Source: JAOXRU01 sp965247735 (GTDB lineage Bacteria; Bacteroidota; Bacteroidia; Flavobacteriales; Flavobacteriaceae). Taken from it: a DNA stretch of 64,000 nucleotides. The stretch is from positions 2,418,001 through 2,482,000 of the forward strand of contig CBDFHN010000002.1 in the NCBI GenBank assembly GCA_965247735.1. Direction: 5' to 3'. A program made the position numbers and the translations under genes. Positions 32,523 to 41,344 of the stretch are shown piece after piece (within the stretch, counting starts at the first letter, position 1; the number at the start of each line of letters is the position of its first letter). Under the pieces are notes generated by a model. That model was not told where the DNA came from, did no database searches, and worked only from the letters and a program-made list of their open reading frames with translations.

Positions 32523-33587
32523 ATGCTAAAAAAAACATATGCCTATCTCCAAAATCCGCAATTAAGCTTTTTTTTGTTTTGGGTACTTGTATATTTATTT
32601 TCAGCAGGAATATCTAATTGGTATTTTTCTAGTACTAAAGAAATTTTAATAACCTACGCATTTAGAATAACACTACAATTTATTGTTGCCTATACCATAC
32701 TCTTTGTTTTAGTTCCTAAATTCCTTACTAAAAATCATAAAAAACTCTTTGGATTTTTAATAGTACTGCTTTTAATTATTGTCTTTATACTCTGCTCTTT
32801 AATTCAAATCTATATTTTAGAACCAAATTACCCAGATACTTATGTTTCATATATAAAACGACTATCTAACCCTTCTCTATTTGGAAGACTTACGAATATT
32901 AAAGAATTTATAAGCAAATCTGCGTTGCTATCCTACCCAGCACTTTTATTGCTTGCTTTTCAATATTACAAAACACAAAAAAATCTATTAGAGCTTAAAG
33001 AGCAGAAAAAGACAGCAGAACTTAGCGCTTTAAAAAACCAGTTGAATCCACATTTTCTTTTCAATACGCTAAACAATTTGCATGCCCTGGTCTTAAATAA
33101 ATCTGATCAAAGCTCAGATGTTATTCAGAAACTTTCCAATATTTTAGATTATATCTTATACAGATGTAATGATGACTATGTATCTTTAAAAAATGAAATT
33201 GATCTGCTAGAGAACTATATTGCTCTAGAGCAAGTTAGATATGGAAATAGAATGGAAGTTACTTTTGAAAAAGAAAGTATTACAGATGGAAAAATAGCGC
33301 CTCTACTTCTGCTTACCTTTTTAGAAAATGCCTTCAAACATGGCGTTAGCCAAGAATTAAAAAAAGCTACAATTCATATCCAAATTAAGCAAGAACAAGA
33401 ACAAATTGTATTTAACATCAAGAATAGCAAGCCTTCTACTTTACATAGCAGTAATAATGATCAAAAAGCTATTGGTTTACAAAATATCAAAAAACAACTA
33501 GAGTTATTATACCCCAATTCTTTTACACTAAACATTAGTAATCATACAAATTATTTTAGTGCTAATCTAAAACTTAAAACAACATGA
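32523..33587 (+). CDS. LytS-type sensor histidine kinase
   Basis: Membrane kinase of 354 residues with four helices in the first 150 residues and a His_kinase domain (LytS/YehU type) carrying the phosphoacceptor segment LKNQLNPHFLFNTLNNLHAL (His about 176) and a HATPase with LLLTFLENAFKHG and AIGLQNIKKQLELLYP. Its TGA stop overlaps the ATG of the response regulator gene by 4 bp (ATGA), so the two are coupled. ATG start at 32523. It is divergent from the receptor/lipoprotein operon, which it may control. Confidence 0.93.
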   Translation: MLKKTYAYLQNPQLSFFLFWVLVYLFSAGISNWYFSSTKEILITYAFRITLQFIVAYTILFVLVPKFLTKNHKKLFGFLIVLLLIIVFILCSLIQIYILEPNYPDTYVSYIKRLSNPSLFGRLTNIKEFISKSALLSYPALLLLAFQYYKTQKNLLELKEQKKTAELSALKNQLNPHFLFNTLNNLHALVLNKSDQSSDVIQKLSNILDYILYRCNDDYVSLKNEIDLLENYIALEQVRYGNRMEVTFEKESITDGKIAPLLLLTFLENAFKHGVSQELKKATIHIQIKQEQEQIVFNIKNSKPSTLHSSNNDQKAIGLQNIKKQLELLYPNSFTLNISNHTNYFSANLKLKTT

Positions 33588-34297
33588 TTTACAAATGTGT
33601 AATTATAGATGATGAGGATTTAGCCAGAGGTCTTATAGAAACTTATATTTCTCAAATTCCAGGTTTTGAAGTCATTGCTTCATGTTCAAATGCCATTGAT
33701 GCAAGTAGTATCTTAAATGAAAACAAAATAGATTTACTCTTTTTAGATATTGAAATGCCTGTGTTAAAAGGCACCGATTTTTTTAAAAATTTGGTGGAAA
33801 AACCTAAAGTAATTTTTACAACCGCTTATCGGGATTATGCCTATGATGGTTTTGAGCTAAATGCTATTGATTACCTTTTGAAACCAATATTTTTTGATCG
33901 TTTTTTTAAAGCCATTCAGAAATTTTTATCGCAACAAAAAACAGAAATCGATGCTAACTCACCTTTACCTTCCGCTCTTAAAAATGATTATCTTTTTATT
34001 TCCGAAAACAGAAAACAGGTAAAAATAGAATTGGACACTGTTTTATACATAGAAAGCATAAAAGACTATATAAAAATACATCTTAAAGACAGTTCCGTCC
34101 ATAGTATTAAATATAGCATTTCTACTTTTCATAAAGAGTTAGACTACCGTTTTATTCGTGTACATCGCTCTTATATCGTGAATTCTGACAAAGTTACTGC
34201 GTATACCACAAATGATATTGAGATTGGAAAAATTGAAATTCCAATTGGCGGTAATTATAAAGAGAATTTTATGCTGAATAAGGCTTTTAAGAAGTAA
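33584..34297 (+). CDS. LytTR-family response regulator
   Basis: Regulator of 237 residues: receiver domain with IIDDE (acidic pocket), phosphorylated Asp55 in LLFLDIEMP and the conserved Lys in DYLLKPI, then a LytTR DNA-binding domain starting LFISENRKQVKIELDTVLYIESIKDYIKIH and containing FIRVHRSYIVN. Translationally coupled to the LytS-type kinase upstream by a 4-bp overlap. Such regulators bind direct repeats; no obvious site was found nearby. Confidence 0.95.
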   Translation: MIYKCVIIDDEDLARGLIETYISQIPGFEVIASCSNAIDASSILNENKIDLLFLDIEMPVLKGTDFFKNLVEKPKVIFTTAYRDYAYDGFELNAIDYLLKPIFFDRFFKAIQKFLSQQKTEIDANSPLPSALKNDYLFISENRKQVKIELDTVLYIESIKDYIKIHLKDSSVHSIKYSISTFHKELDYRFIRVHRSYIVNSDKVTAYTTNDIEIGKIEIPIGGNYKENFMLNKAFKK

Positions 34298-34329
34298 TTA
34301 GCAAGAGAATTGTTATAAATTTTAATCTG

Positions 34330-35223
34330 TTAAAGATTAAAACTATACCCCAAACCAATATTACTTTCAACATAAGCACCAATCACATTGTAATTATAAG
34401 ATAAATTTACACCCTGAAACCCAATATATACTCCAGATTGAAATTGCCAAAACGAACTCCAATAGGTAGTTTTTACATAAACTGATACACGTACATATCT
34501 AAACGGAAGCTCTTGTTTTAAGCCTATTTCATAGCCTCTTTCCGTCTTAACATTTCCAGCTTTCTTATAATCTGCCAAGCCAATTCCTGTATAAATTGAA
34601 GTACTTCTATTCAATCCTAAACTAAACTCATGCTCCCCTTCAATTCTATAATCTTTATATGAAAAATTATTTTTATCCATTTTTATATTATTATGAATAA
34701 ACCGAAAACTTCCAATATAATCACAATCTTTAACCAGTTCTGTTAATCCAAACTCTAAATAATGACGCCCATTTTGTCCTTTATTATTTAAATACCCATA
34801 TTTAAGCTGGAGAGCCGCATCAACACCAAAGGCATAAGGGAAAAATAAATCTAGCAAACCCCCTCTCTCCCTACTTTTAGTATTTACAAAATAACTGATA
34901 CCAATATGCTTCCCATACAAATAACAGATTGTGCAGTCTTCTTTTAATTCTATTTTCAAATCAAGAACTTCATCTAGTTTGTAATTCAACGTTTTCACTC
35001 CTAAATAACTAAATACCAAAACTCTCAATGTATCAGGAACCGTAATTGAAAAATTACCATCAAAATCTGTTTGAGTCCCTACCCTGGTTCCTTCTACAAC
35101 AATATTTACTCCAGGAAGTGGGTATTTATCATTTTTCAATTTCACTGTACCTCTGTACTCTTTTGATTGACCAAACGTAATTCCGTTAATGATTATTGCT
35201 AATAGAACTAGTACTTTTTTCAC
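34330..35223 (-). CDS. Carboxypeptidase-regulatory-domain protein with putative small outer-membrane barrel
   Basis: A 297-residue exported protein. Signal peptide MKKVLVLLAIIINGITFGQS; residues 22-95 are a CarboxypepD_reg-like sandwich (GVNIVVEGTRVGTQTDFDGNFSI); the rest consists of alternating strands rich in aromatic residues (YFVNTKSR, YLEFGLTEL, FSLGLNRSTSIYTGIGLAD) ending in GLGYSFNL, whose terminal Leu is not the usual aromatic closer. It has no TonB plug and is too short for a receptor. It probably forms a small barrel of about eight to ten strands. Function unknown; convergent with the LytTR gene. Confidence 0.65.
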   Translation of the reverse strand: MKKVLVLLAIIINGITFGQSKEYRGTVKLKNDKYPLPGVNIVVEGTRVGTQTDFDGNFSITVPDTLRVLVFSYLGVKTLNYKLDEVLDLKIELKEDCTICYLYGKHIGISYFVNTKSRERGGLLDLFFPYAFGVDAALQLKYGYLNNKGQNGRHYLEFGLTELVKDCDYIGSFRFIHNNIKMDKNNFSYKDYRIEGEHEFSLGLNRSTSIYTGIGLADYKKAGNVKTERGYEIGLKQELPFRYVRVSVYVKTTYWSSFWQFQSGVYIGFQGVNLSYNYNVIGAYVESNIGLGYSFNL

Positions 35224-35401
35224 GGTATGACTGGATTAATTAGTATTCTAAATTAGTCCAAATTTCAATTTCTAAAAATCAACAATGAGTATAGGCATAC
35301 TTTGAGTGAGTCTAGCATATAATAATGAAGATTTTTTTACCAAATATCAATATCTCCCACATTTTCTTTCTGATCAGAATTCTTGAATTTCTATAATCTT
35401 A

Positions 35402-35437
35402 AAAACCGAGTTACAATTAATTGCAACTCGGTTTTTT
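35402..35437. terminator. Terminator downstream of the phytase gene
   Basis: AAAACCGAGTT-A-CAATTAATTG-C-AACTCGGTTTT inverted repeat with T-tracts on both strands, 36 bp after the phytase stop codon. No plus-strand gene faces it. Confidence 0.8.
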
Positions 35438-35472
35438 TATAAGAAAAACTACTATTTTACGCTTCTTCCAAA

Positions 35473-36483
35473 TTACTTCGGCGCTATAATTTTTAATAAA
35501 TCGTGAAAAAAGAAATTCTTCTCATCATTCATTGAAACGAACAATCCATTGGGAAACTTATCCCCTAATGATTGCGTCACTACCTCACATCCATCCGTTT
35601 CTATTGTCCCTAAATTAACTTCTTTTACAAAAGAGTTTGTTTTTCTATCGAATATGTTAAATGTATGCGCCTGTTGATTGGACACTAAAATATAGCCCTC
35701 TCCATTTGCATATTTTGCTATTGCAATTCCTTCTATATCTTCTTTAAAAAATTCAGCTCCAAAAGTTGCAATTTCTTCATCTCCCTTTTCTGGATCTGCA
35801 TAATACTTTCTAATACCATATTGCTCATCGGAATAGTAAACATAGCCCAACTCGTTATCTACCGCTATAGCTTCAATTTCTTTTTTACCACTAAAAGCTC
35901 CAAACTTACGTACCAATTCTGAAGTAATGCCTAAGCTATCAGATTTTAACTCATATTGATACAAGTACCCTATTGAAGGTCCTGTTTTTCGTCCTACAAT
36001 AACATACATCTTACCACTTTTAGCCGAATTGTAAAGTGCAATACCCATAGGTAGCTTTTCCTCTCCATTAGCATCCTGAAACACTTTAAAACCACCATTA
36101 TCTAACGGTTTTAGTTCTGGTACAGAAAACAATCTTATTTGTTTTTTTTCTCGCTCAGTAAATACTAAAATATCAGTTTTAAGAGTATCATTTAAACGAA
36201 ATCCATAGGCAACATCTACATTATTTGGTCTTTTAATATTTAGAATGGATTTTTCTTTAATTATTTTTCCGTCCAAATCAAAAGCATATACCGCTCCATT
36301 AGTTGCTTTATCTGTTCCAAATACAATACTCTTACTTACATCGTTTGGGTTTACCCATATTGCAGGGTCATCAGTATCGTTTATTGTTTTTTCTGTAATA
36401 GTTTTTGGTGAAATTTTCGTCAAAGATGATCCTGTACACCCAAGTGTGATTACTCCTAAAAATAGAGTTATTATTATTTTCAT
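35473..36483 (-). CDS. Beta-propeller 3-phytase, lipoprotein
   Basis: Exported phytase of 336 residues that would release phosphate from inositol hexakisphosphate. The signal peptide ends VITLGC (lipidated Cys16). Beta-propeller phytase signatures: DDPAIWVNP (residues 38-46), DKATNGAVYAFDLDGK, RPNNVDVAYGF, the Ca-site acidic stretch GKKEIEAIAVDNELGYVYYSDE, and GCEVVTQSLGDKFPNGLFV. Length fits the family. It follows a TonB-dependent receptor by 59 bp on the same strand, so receptor and enzyme are likely one phosphate/phytate acquisition operon. Confidence 0.9.
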   Translation of the reverse strand: MKIIITLFLGVITLGCTGSSLTKISPKTITEKTINDTDDPAIWVNPNDVSKSIVFGTDKATNGAVYAFDLDGKIIKEKSILNIKRPNNVDVAYGFRLNDTLKTDILVFTEREKKQIRLFSVPELKPLDNGGFKVFQDANGEEKLPMGIALYNSAKSGKMYVIVGRKTGPSIGYLYQYELKSDSLGITSELVRKFGAFSGKKEIEAIAVDNELGYVYYSDEQYGIRKYYADPEKGDEEIATFGAEFFKEDIEGIAIAKYANGEGYILVSNQQAHTFNIFDRKTNSFVKEVNLGTIETDGCEVVTQSLGDKFPNGLFVSMNDEKNFFFHDLLKIIAPK

Positions 36484-36542
36484 ATGTTACTAGTATTTGC
36501 CTTCTTTCTAAGTAGCTTATATAAAAGAAGTTTTATTAATTT

Positions 36543-39416
36543 TTACTTTCCGAAAAGATTGTATTTAAGTCCAAATGTGATTTTTCTACCATACCACTCT
36601 GATTGCATTGTTCTTTCTTTAATACCTTGATAGTATCGTAATGGTTGATCGGTAATATTATTTAAATCGAAATAAATACTTAATGACTTATTAATCGAAA
36701 AGGAAGCATTAAAATCTAATAAGAATTGCTGATCATAATAGCGATCTTCAAAAGCACTACCTCCTATTTCATCAATATAGGCGTCTGAAAAATTAGCAGA
36801 TATTCTTACATTTAGCTTCTTTCCCGTATAAGCCAAAGAGCTATTAAACATATGCGGAGCAGTTCCTGGTAAATCAACATCATCTCTCTCTTTGCCATCT
36901 TCGTTTCTAATACCTTCTGCTGAAGAATTTAAATACGTATAGTTCAGCATTAAGCTAAAGTTTTTAGCAAAACCTGGTAAAAAATCTAATTGTCGTTGGT
37001 ATGCTATCTCTGCACCAAAAATAGCAGCCTTATCTCCATTTTCTGGTTGGTACAAATCAAATCCTGTTGTTGCATCTTTAGTTTGATAATCATACACAAA
37101 ATCGTTGATGTTTTTATAAAACAATCCTCCAGATAATATACCTACATTGCTATAATAATGCTCTGCCATAAGATCAAAACTCATAGCTGTTGCAGCTTTC
37201 AACTCTGGATTTCCTCTATATATTTCTTCATCATCCTCAATAATATCCTCACTAGGCACTAGGTCCTTATAATTTGGTCTTGCCAATGTATTGGTCCATG
37301 CAAATCTAAAAATAGTCTTATCTGTAGCATCAAATTTTAAATGTACTCCAGGTAAAACATTTGTATACTTACTTTCTTTAATTATTTTACCAACAACATC
37401 TTCTTCATCTAATATTTGATTACCCGTAGCAGTTATAGTAGTGTGTTCCAGACGAACACCAGCCAAGACACTTAATTTTTTTGACAATTGCTGATTAGAC
37501 ATCACATAACCTGCATATACATTTTCTTCTACTTCATAATTAGCACGTACATACTCATCAGGAACATCTTTTTTATCAAAAACTGTATTGTCATTAAAAT
37601 CTAACTTTCCTAATACCTTTGGATCTACATATTGTCCTGCTTTATACTGACTTCCTGCTAGATAGTTTTCATCAGTTTTATCTACTAATGATAGATTGCT
37701 CATTTTCTTAAACCGATCTTCATTTAAAGCTTCATATTCAAAAAAATTATTCGTTCTTTCTTTATTCTTAATCCTAAAACGTCCACCAAATTTTAGTATT
37801 CCATCCGCTACATCAAAAAAGTTAGCTGGTAGCTCAAAATCAGCAAAGAAATTAATATCTTTTTCTTCTGTAAATTTATTTTCACCTGTAATTTCCTTTA
37901 ATTTAAAATTTTCAGGAGTAGCATCTTCCGCGTTTTCTGGGCTAAACAATGGAAACTTTGAATCTGATACATCGTTTTTTATAATGTACTTTCCTTTGTA
38001 AGAAATATAACGTTCATCTAAGCGCTCCTCCGAAGCAGCTGCAAATGACGCCATCCAGTTAAATTTTAGCTTACCAAAAAGATGATCTCCACTTAAGCTA
38101 TAATTCTGCATTCTTTGGTCTTCTAATCTTTTATTTTTATTACGACCATTATCAATTCCACCTTTAGTTTGTCTTCTTGCCTCAATAGGAAACCTTACTA
38201 AATTTCTGTCGGTTACAGTAAAATCACCAAGTTCTATATCTTCTGCATCAAAGATTTCTTGTTTTAAACGAAATCTATTTTCACGGTCATCCCGCCAATT
38301 GTACATGCTTTTAAAATTAATTATAGTATTAGCATTGAAAGCGTAATCCAAGTTAACAGAAAAACTTTTTCTAATTCGTTGTACTAAATATGTTCTTTGT
38401 TGAAATTCTTTAACATAAGGATTTACGTCAACTTCATCTAAAATTGGCTCACCATCATCATCGTCTTCGCCTGTATAATACTCGAATTTATCGTCCCATT
38501 CTGCTTCAATATTATGTGAACCAAAATCATTATCATGGATTGAGGCAGATACCATCCATCCAAGCTTTTCATTTTTAGAACGGTCGCCTATAATAAATGA
38601 CCCGTTCAATACTCTTTTATTGGTAATAAAATTAATTCCCGAACCTACAGTTGCTGAAAGTCTAAAATCTCTTGGAGAATTTCTTGTCACCAAATTTACA
38701 GAACCTCCTAAAGCATCTGCATCCATATCTGGTGTTACTGCTTTATTAACTTCTATTGTTTGGATCATATCTGATGGAATTAAATCCATCTGCACATTTC
38801 TATTATCTCCTTCTGCAGAAGGCACTCTACTTCCATTTAACGTCACAGAATTTAGCTGAGGAGCCAACCCTCTAATAATAACATTTCTGGCTTCTCCTTG
38901 ATCTACCTGCATCGTTATCCCTGGAATCCGCTTTATCGCATCTCCTATATTTGCATCTGGAAACTTCCCTATCTGGTCTGTTGAGACAATATTGGTGATG
39001 TTTTGCTTGTTTTTTTGAGCATTTAAAGCTTTGAACTGACCATTTCTTCCAAATACCTCAACTCCATCCAACTCTTGAGTTTTCTGTGTTAGCTTAATGT
39101 TTACGACTGTAGTAACGCCACTTTTTACGATTGCCTCAACCTTTTTATCAGCATATCCTAAAAAATAAACATTTATGGTATAACTCCCTTCAGGTAAATC
39201 GATAAAGACAAATTTACCATTAACATCAGAAATAACTCCTTTATGGAGTGATTCTATCACTACTTCTCCAAAAGGAATACTAAGTCCATGTTCATCAACA
39301 ATAGTTCCTTGAACATTGCCTCCTTGAACATTGCCTCCTTGCGCTTGCATACTATATGAATTTACAGCAACAAAAAGTATTACAATTACAAATTTAAAAG
39401 TTTTTACCAGTTTCAT
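36543..39416 (-). CDS. TonB-dependent receptor paired with phytase
   Basis: Outer-membrane receptor of 957 residues: signal peptide (1-25), a GGNVQ repeat, carboxypeptidase-regulatory domain (about 35-115), plug with IGDAIKRIPGITMQVDQGEARNV and IIRGLAPQLNSVTLNGSRVPS, and a barrel ending ITFGLKYNLFGK. It belongs to the FhuE/CirA-like group with the 'NVQMDLIPSDMIQTIEVNKAVTPDMDADALGG' region at about 205-236. The phytase gene follows in the same operon, so an inositol-phosphate or its breakdown product is the best guess for the substrate. A TPR-HTH regulator gene lies just upstream on the same strand. Confidence 0.9.
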   Translation of the reverse strand: MKLVKTFKFVIVILFVAVNSYSMQAQGGNVQGGNVQGTIVDEHGLSIPFGEVVIESLHKGVISDVNGKFVFIDLPEGSYTINVYFLGYADKKVEAIVKSGVTTVVNIKLTQKTQELDGVEVFGRNGQFKALNAQKNKQNITNIVSTDQIGKFPDANIGDAIKRIPGITMQVDQGEARNVIIRGLAPQLNSVTLNGSRVPSAEGDNRNVQMDLIPSDMIQTIEVNKAVTPDMDADALGGSVNLVTRNSPRDFRLSATVGSGINFITNKRVLNGSFIIGDRSKNEKLGWMVSASIHDNDFGSHNIEAEWDDKFEYYTGEDDDDGEPILDEVDVNPYVKEFQQRTYLVQRIRKSFSVNLDYAFNANTIINFKSMYNWRDDRENRFRLKQEIFDAEDIELGDFTVTDRNLVRFPIEARRQTKGGIDNGRNKNKRLEDQRMQNYSLSGDHLFGKLKFNWMASFAAASEERLDERYISYKGKYIIKNDVSDSKFPLFSPENAEDATPENFKLKEITGENKFTEEKDINFFADFELPANFFDVADGILKFGGRFRIKNKERTNNFFEYEALNEDRFKKMSNLSLVDKTDENYLAGSQYKAGQYVDPKVLGKLDFNDNTVFDKKDVPDEYVRANYEVEENVYAGYVMSNQQLSKKLSVLAGVRLEHTTITATGNQILDEEDVVGKIIKESKYTNVLPGVHLKFDATDKTIFRFAWTNTLARPNYKDLVPSEDIIEDDEEIYRGNPELKAATAMSFDLMAEHYYSNVGILSGGLFYKNINDFVYDYQTKDATTGFDLYQPENGDKAAIFGAEIAYQRQLDFLPGFAKNFSLMLNYTYLNSSAEGIRNEDGKERDDVDLPGTAPHMFNSSLAYTGKKLNVRISANFSDAYIDEIGGSAFEDRYYDQQFLLDFNASFSINKSLSIYFDLNNITDQPLRYYQGIKERTMQSEWYGRKITFGLKYNLFGK
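39309..39338. repeat. Two tandem 15-bp units inside the phytase-linked receptor gene
   Basis: TTGAACATTGCCTCC occurs twice in direct succession, encoding GGNVQ twice just after the signal peptide. It is an in-frame duplication in a linker and probably neutral. Confidence 0.9.
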
Positions 39417-39582
39417 CTTTATAGTTTAATTTTCTACTCAAAACTATGTTTATCAAACAGATAAGCTTTTAAAAAACAAGCAACAAAAAGGAAACATTTG
39501 TATAAAAGAAGGAAACATAGAGGCAACAAAAAGAATTAATTTACATGGATATAACCTTAGCTAAATAGACCGCTTTTTTTAA

Positions 39583-41169
39583 CTATATTTTTATTAAAAA
39601 CTTAATCAAATCCACCTTGGCATCAATAGGTAATTTTTTTCGTAATCTATACCTAGCTACACGAACACTATCTGGCGTAACTCTTAAAATTGAAGCAATT
39701 TCTTTGGAGGACAAATTAAGGCGTAATAAAATTCCTAATCGTAATTCTGCAGGAGACAATGCTTCTTTTGCTATTGCTGATATCTTTTTTTCATATTCAG
39801 GATGTATATCCTTAAAAAAGGTCATGAACTCTTTCCATTCTTGCTCTTGTGCCAAATCAAAATCGATTTCTTTTATTAGTCCTTTCAACTTAGCCTTTAA
39901 ATCAATATTCTTTCGATTCACCATATTACTCAGCGTTTGTGATAAATCTGACAATATTTTATTCTTTTGAGCTAAATGCAAACTATACCGTGAAAGTGCT
40001 GCTGCTTTTAACTGTACCTCTTGCTGCAGTTTTTTTTCCTCTACAACTTTTTTTTCTAATTCTACTTGTAACGTTCGCTGCTTATATTCCTGAATCCGTT
40101 GTTGCTCTTTACGTTTTATCAAAAAATACAAATAGGCAATTCCTACAATTATTACAAAAGCTCCCAAAACAACCAACAACAATTTCTGCTGAGACTTATT
40201 TATTCTATTTTCTTGTAATAAATCTTTAATTTGAATTTCTTTTTGCTTTGTATCATAAATTGTTTGCAATGCATTCATCCTACTTAGATTTTGCTCAGAA
40301 ACTATACTCTCTTTTACTTCGTTGGACTTTTGCAGCATAGCCAGTGCCTTTACATGATGTCCTAAAAATGTATATGTTTTTGACAAATCTTTATAAGCAC
40401 TTGCAACATTAAATTGATTATTAATTTTCAAACCCAATCTCAAAGACTCTTTAGTATATACTTCTCCGTCTTTATACTTGCCTGTTTTTCTATAAATATC
40501 TCCAATATTATTAAGCACATTTATCAAAACTTCGGATTCTCCATCTTTTAATTGTTTATGCGCTTCAAAAAAGTATTTCTGAGCCTTCTCAAATTCTTCT
40601 AAATCCTCATAAATACTTCCAATATTATTTTTAACATAAGCAATTCCAATACTATCATTTAGTCTTTGGTAACTATCCAGACTTTCCTGTTGAAAAGTTA
40701 ATGCTTTTAAGTACAATCCTCTTTTTTCAAAACAAGAGCCTAGTAAGCTTCTAGCTTTTGCTGTGCCGCTTCCGTATTTATTAACCTTGGCCAAAGCACT
40801 TGCTTTTAGAAAATAACTTTCTGCTTGATTTAAGTTTTTCAGCTGTAGATATATTTTCCCTAAACTTAAAAAGACATCAACTTTAAGATTGTTTTTAATA
40901 CCACGTTCTAGAACTGCTAATGCTTCATTAAACTGGTACACACCCTCACTATAAACTCCATTACTGACACAAAATACTCCTAACTGATAATATTTTAACG
41001 CTATCTCATTCTTATCACCATCTATCTTAGCGGATTTTAAAAGCTCTTTTAGCTTTAAAAACTGAGTTTCTATATCTTCTTTAGGGGAAACTCTGGTTTC
41101 CTGTCCAAAACTAGAAACAAAGACAAACAACACTGTTGTGCATGTAAGAAATGTTAACCTTAATCTCAT
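39583..41169 (-). CDS. TPR protein with membrane helix and C-terminal LuxR-type HTH
   Basis: One-component membrane regulator of 528 residues. Signal peptide (1-22), periplasmic tetratricopeptide repeats (about 35-300), one membrane helix (about 330-352), a coiled coil of about 100 residues, and a cytoplasmic helix-turn-helix in LSPAELRLGILLRLNLSSKEIASILRVTPDSVRVARYRLRKKL (about 468-510). The layout resembles SusR-like and TPR-HTH regulators of Bacteroidota that sense ligands in the periplasm and act on DNA while membrane-bound. It precedes the receptor/phytase operon by about 170 bp and is its probable regulator. Confidence 0.85.
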   Translation of the reverse strand: MRLRLTFLTCTTVLFVFVSSFGQETRVSPKEDIETQFLKLKELLKSAKIDGDKNEIALKYYQLGVFCVSNGVYSEGVYQFNEALAVLERGIKNNLKVDVFLSLGKIYLQLKNLNQAESYFLKASALAKVNKYGSGTAKARSLLGSCFEKRGLYLKALTFQQESLDSYQRLNDSIGIAYVKNNIGSIYEDLEEFEKAQKYFFEAHKQLKDGESEVLINVLNNIGDIYRKTGKYKDGEVYTKESLRLGLKINNQFNVASAYKDLSKTYTFLGHHVKALAMLQKSNEVKESIVSEQNLSRMNALQTIYDTKQKEIQIKDLLQENRINKSQQKLLLVVLGAFVIIVGIAYLYFLIKRKEQQRIQEYKQRTLQVELEKKVVEEKKLQQEVQLKAAALSRYSLHLAQKNKILSDLSQTLSNMVNRKNIDLKAKLKGLIKEIDFDLAQEQEWKEFMTFFKDIHPEYEKKISAIAKEALSPAELRLGILLRLNLSSKEIASILRVTPDSVRVARYRLRKKLPIDAKVDLIKFLIKI

Positions 41170-41344
41170 AGATCTTTTATAATACCTATCTATAGTATTA
41201 GATAAGCAACATTTAATCCACCAAGATAATATGTGTGTTTTTCCTAAAGTTAACCTCAGTATTACGTTAAGGTTATATCACAAACGAGAATCTCCAAAGA
41301 AAATGCCTCAACTTAACCTCCCTACTCATTTTCAAAAAAACACC

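Noticed and set aside
34319..34342. TTTTAATCT/AGATTAAAA hairpin as a terminator
   Set aside because: Stem is nearly all A/T with no U-tract past it; weak evidence for termination.
39309..39338. Direct repeat as a possible CRISPR unit
   Set aside because: Two adjacent copies with no spacer inside a coding frame; a simple in-frame duplication.
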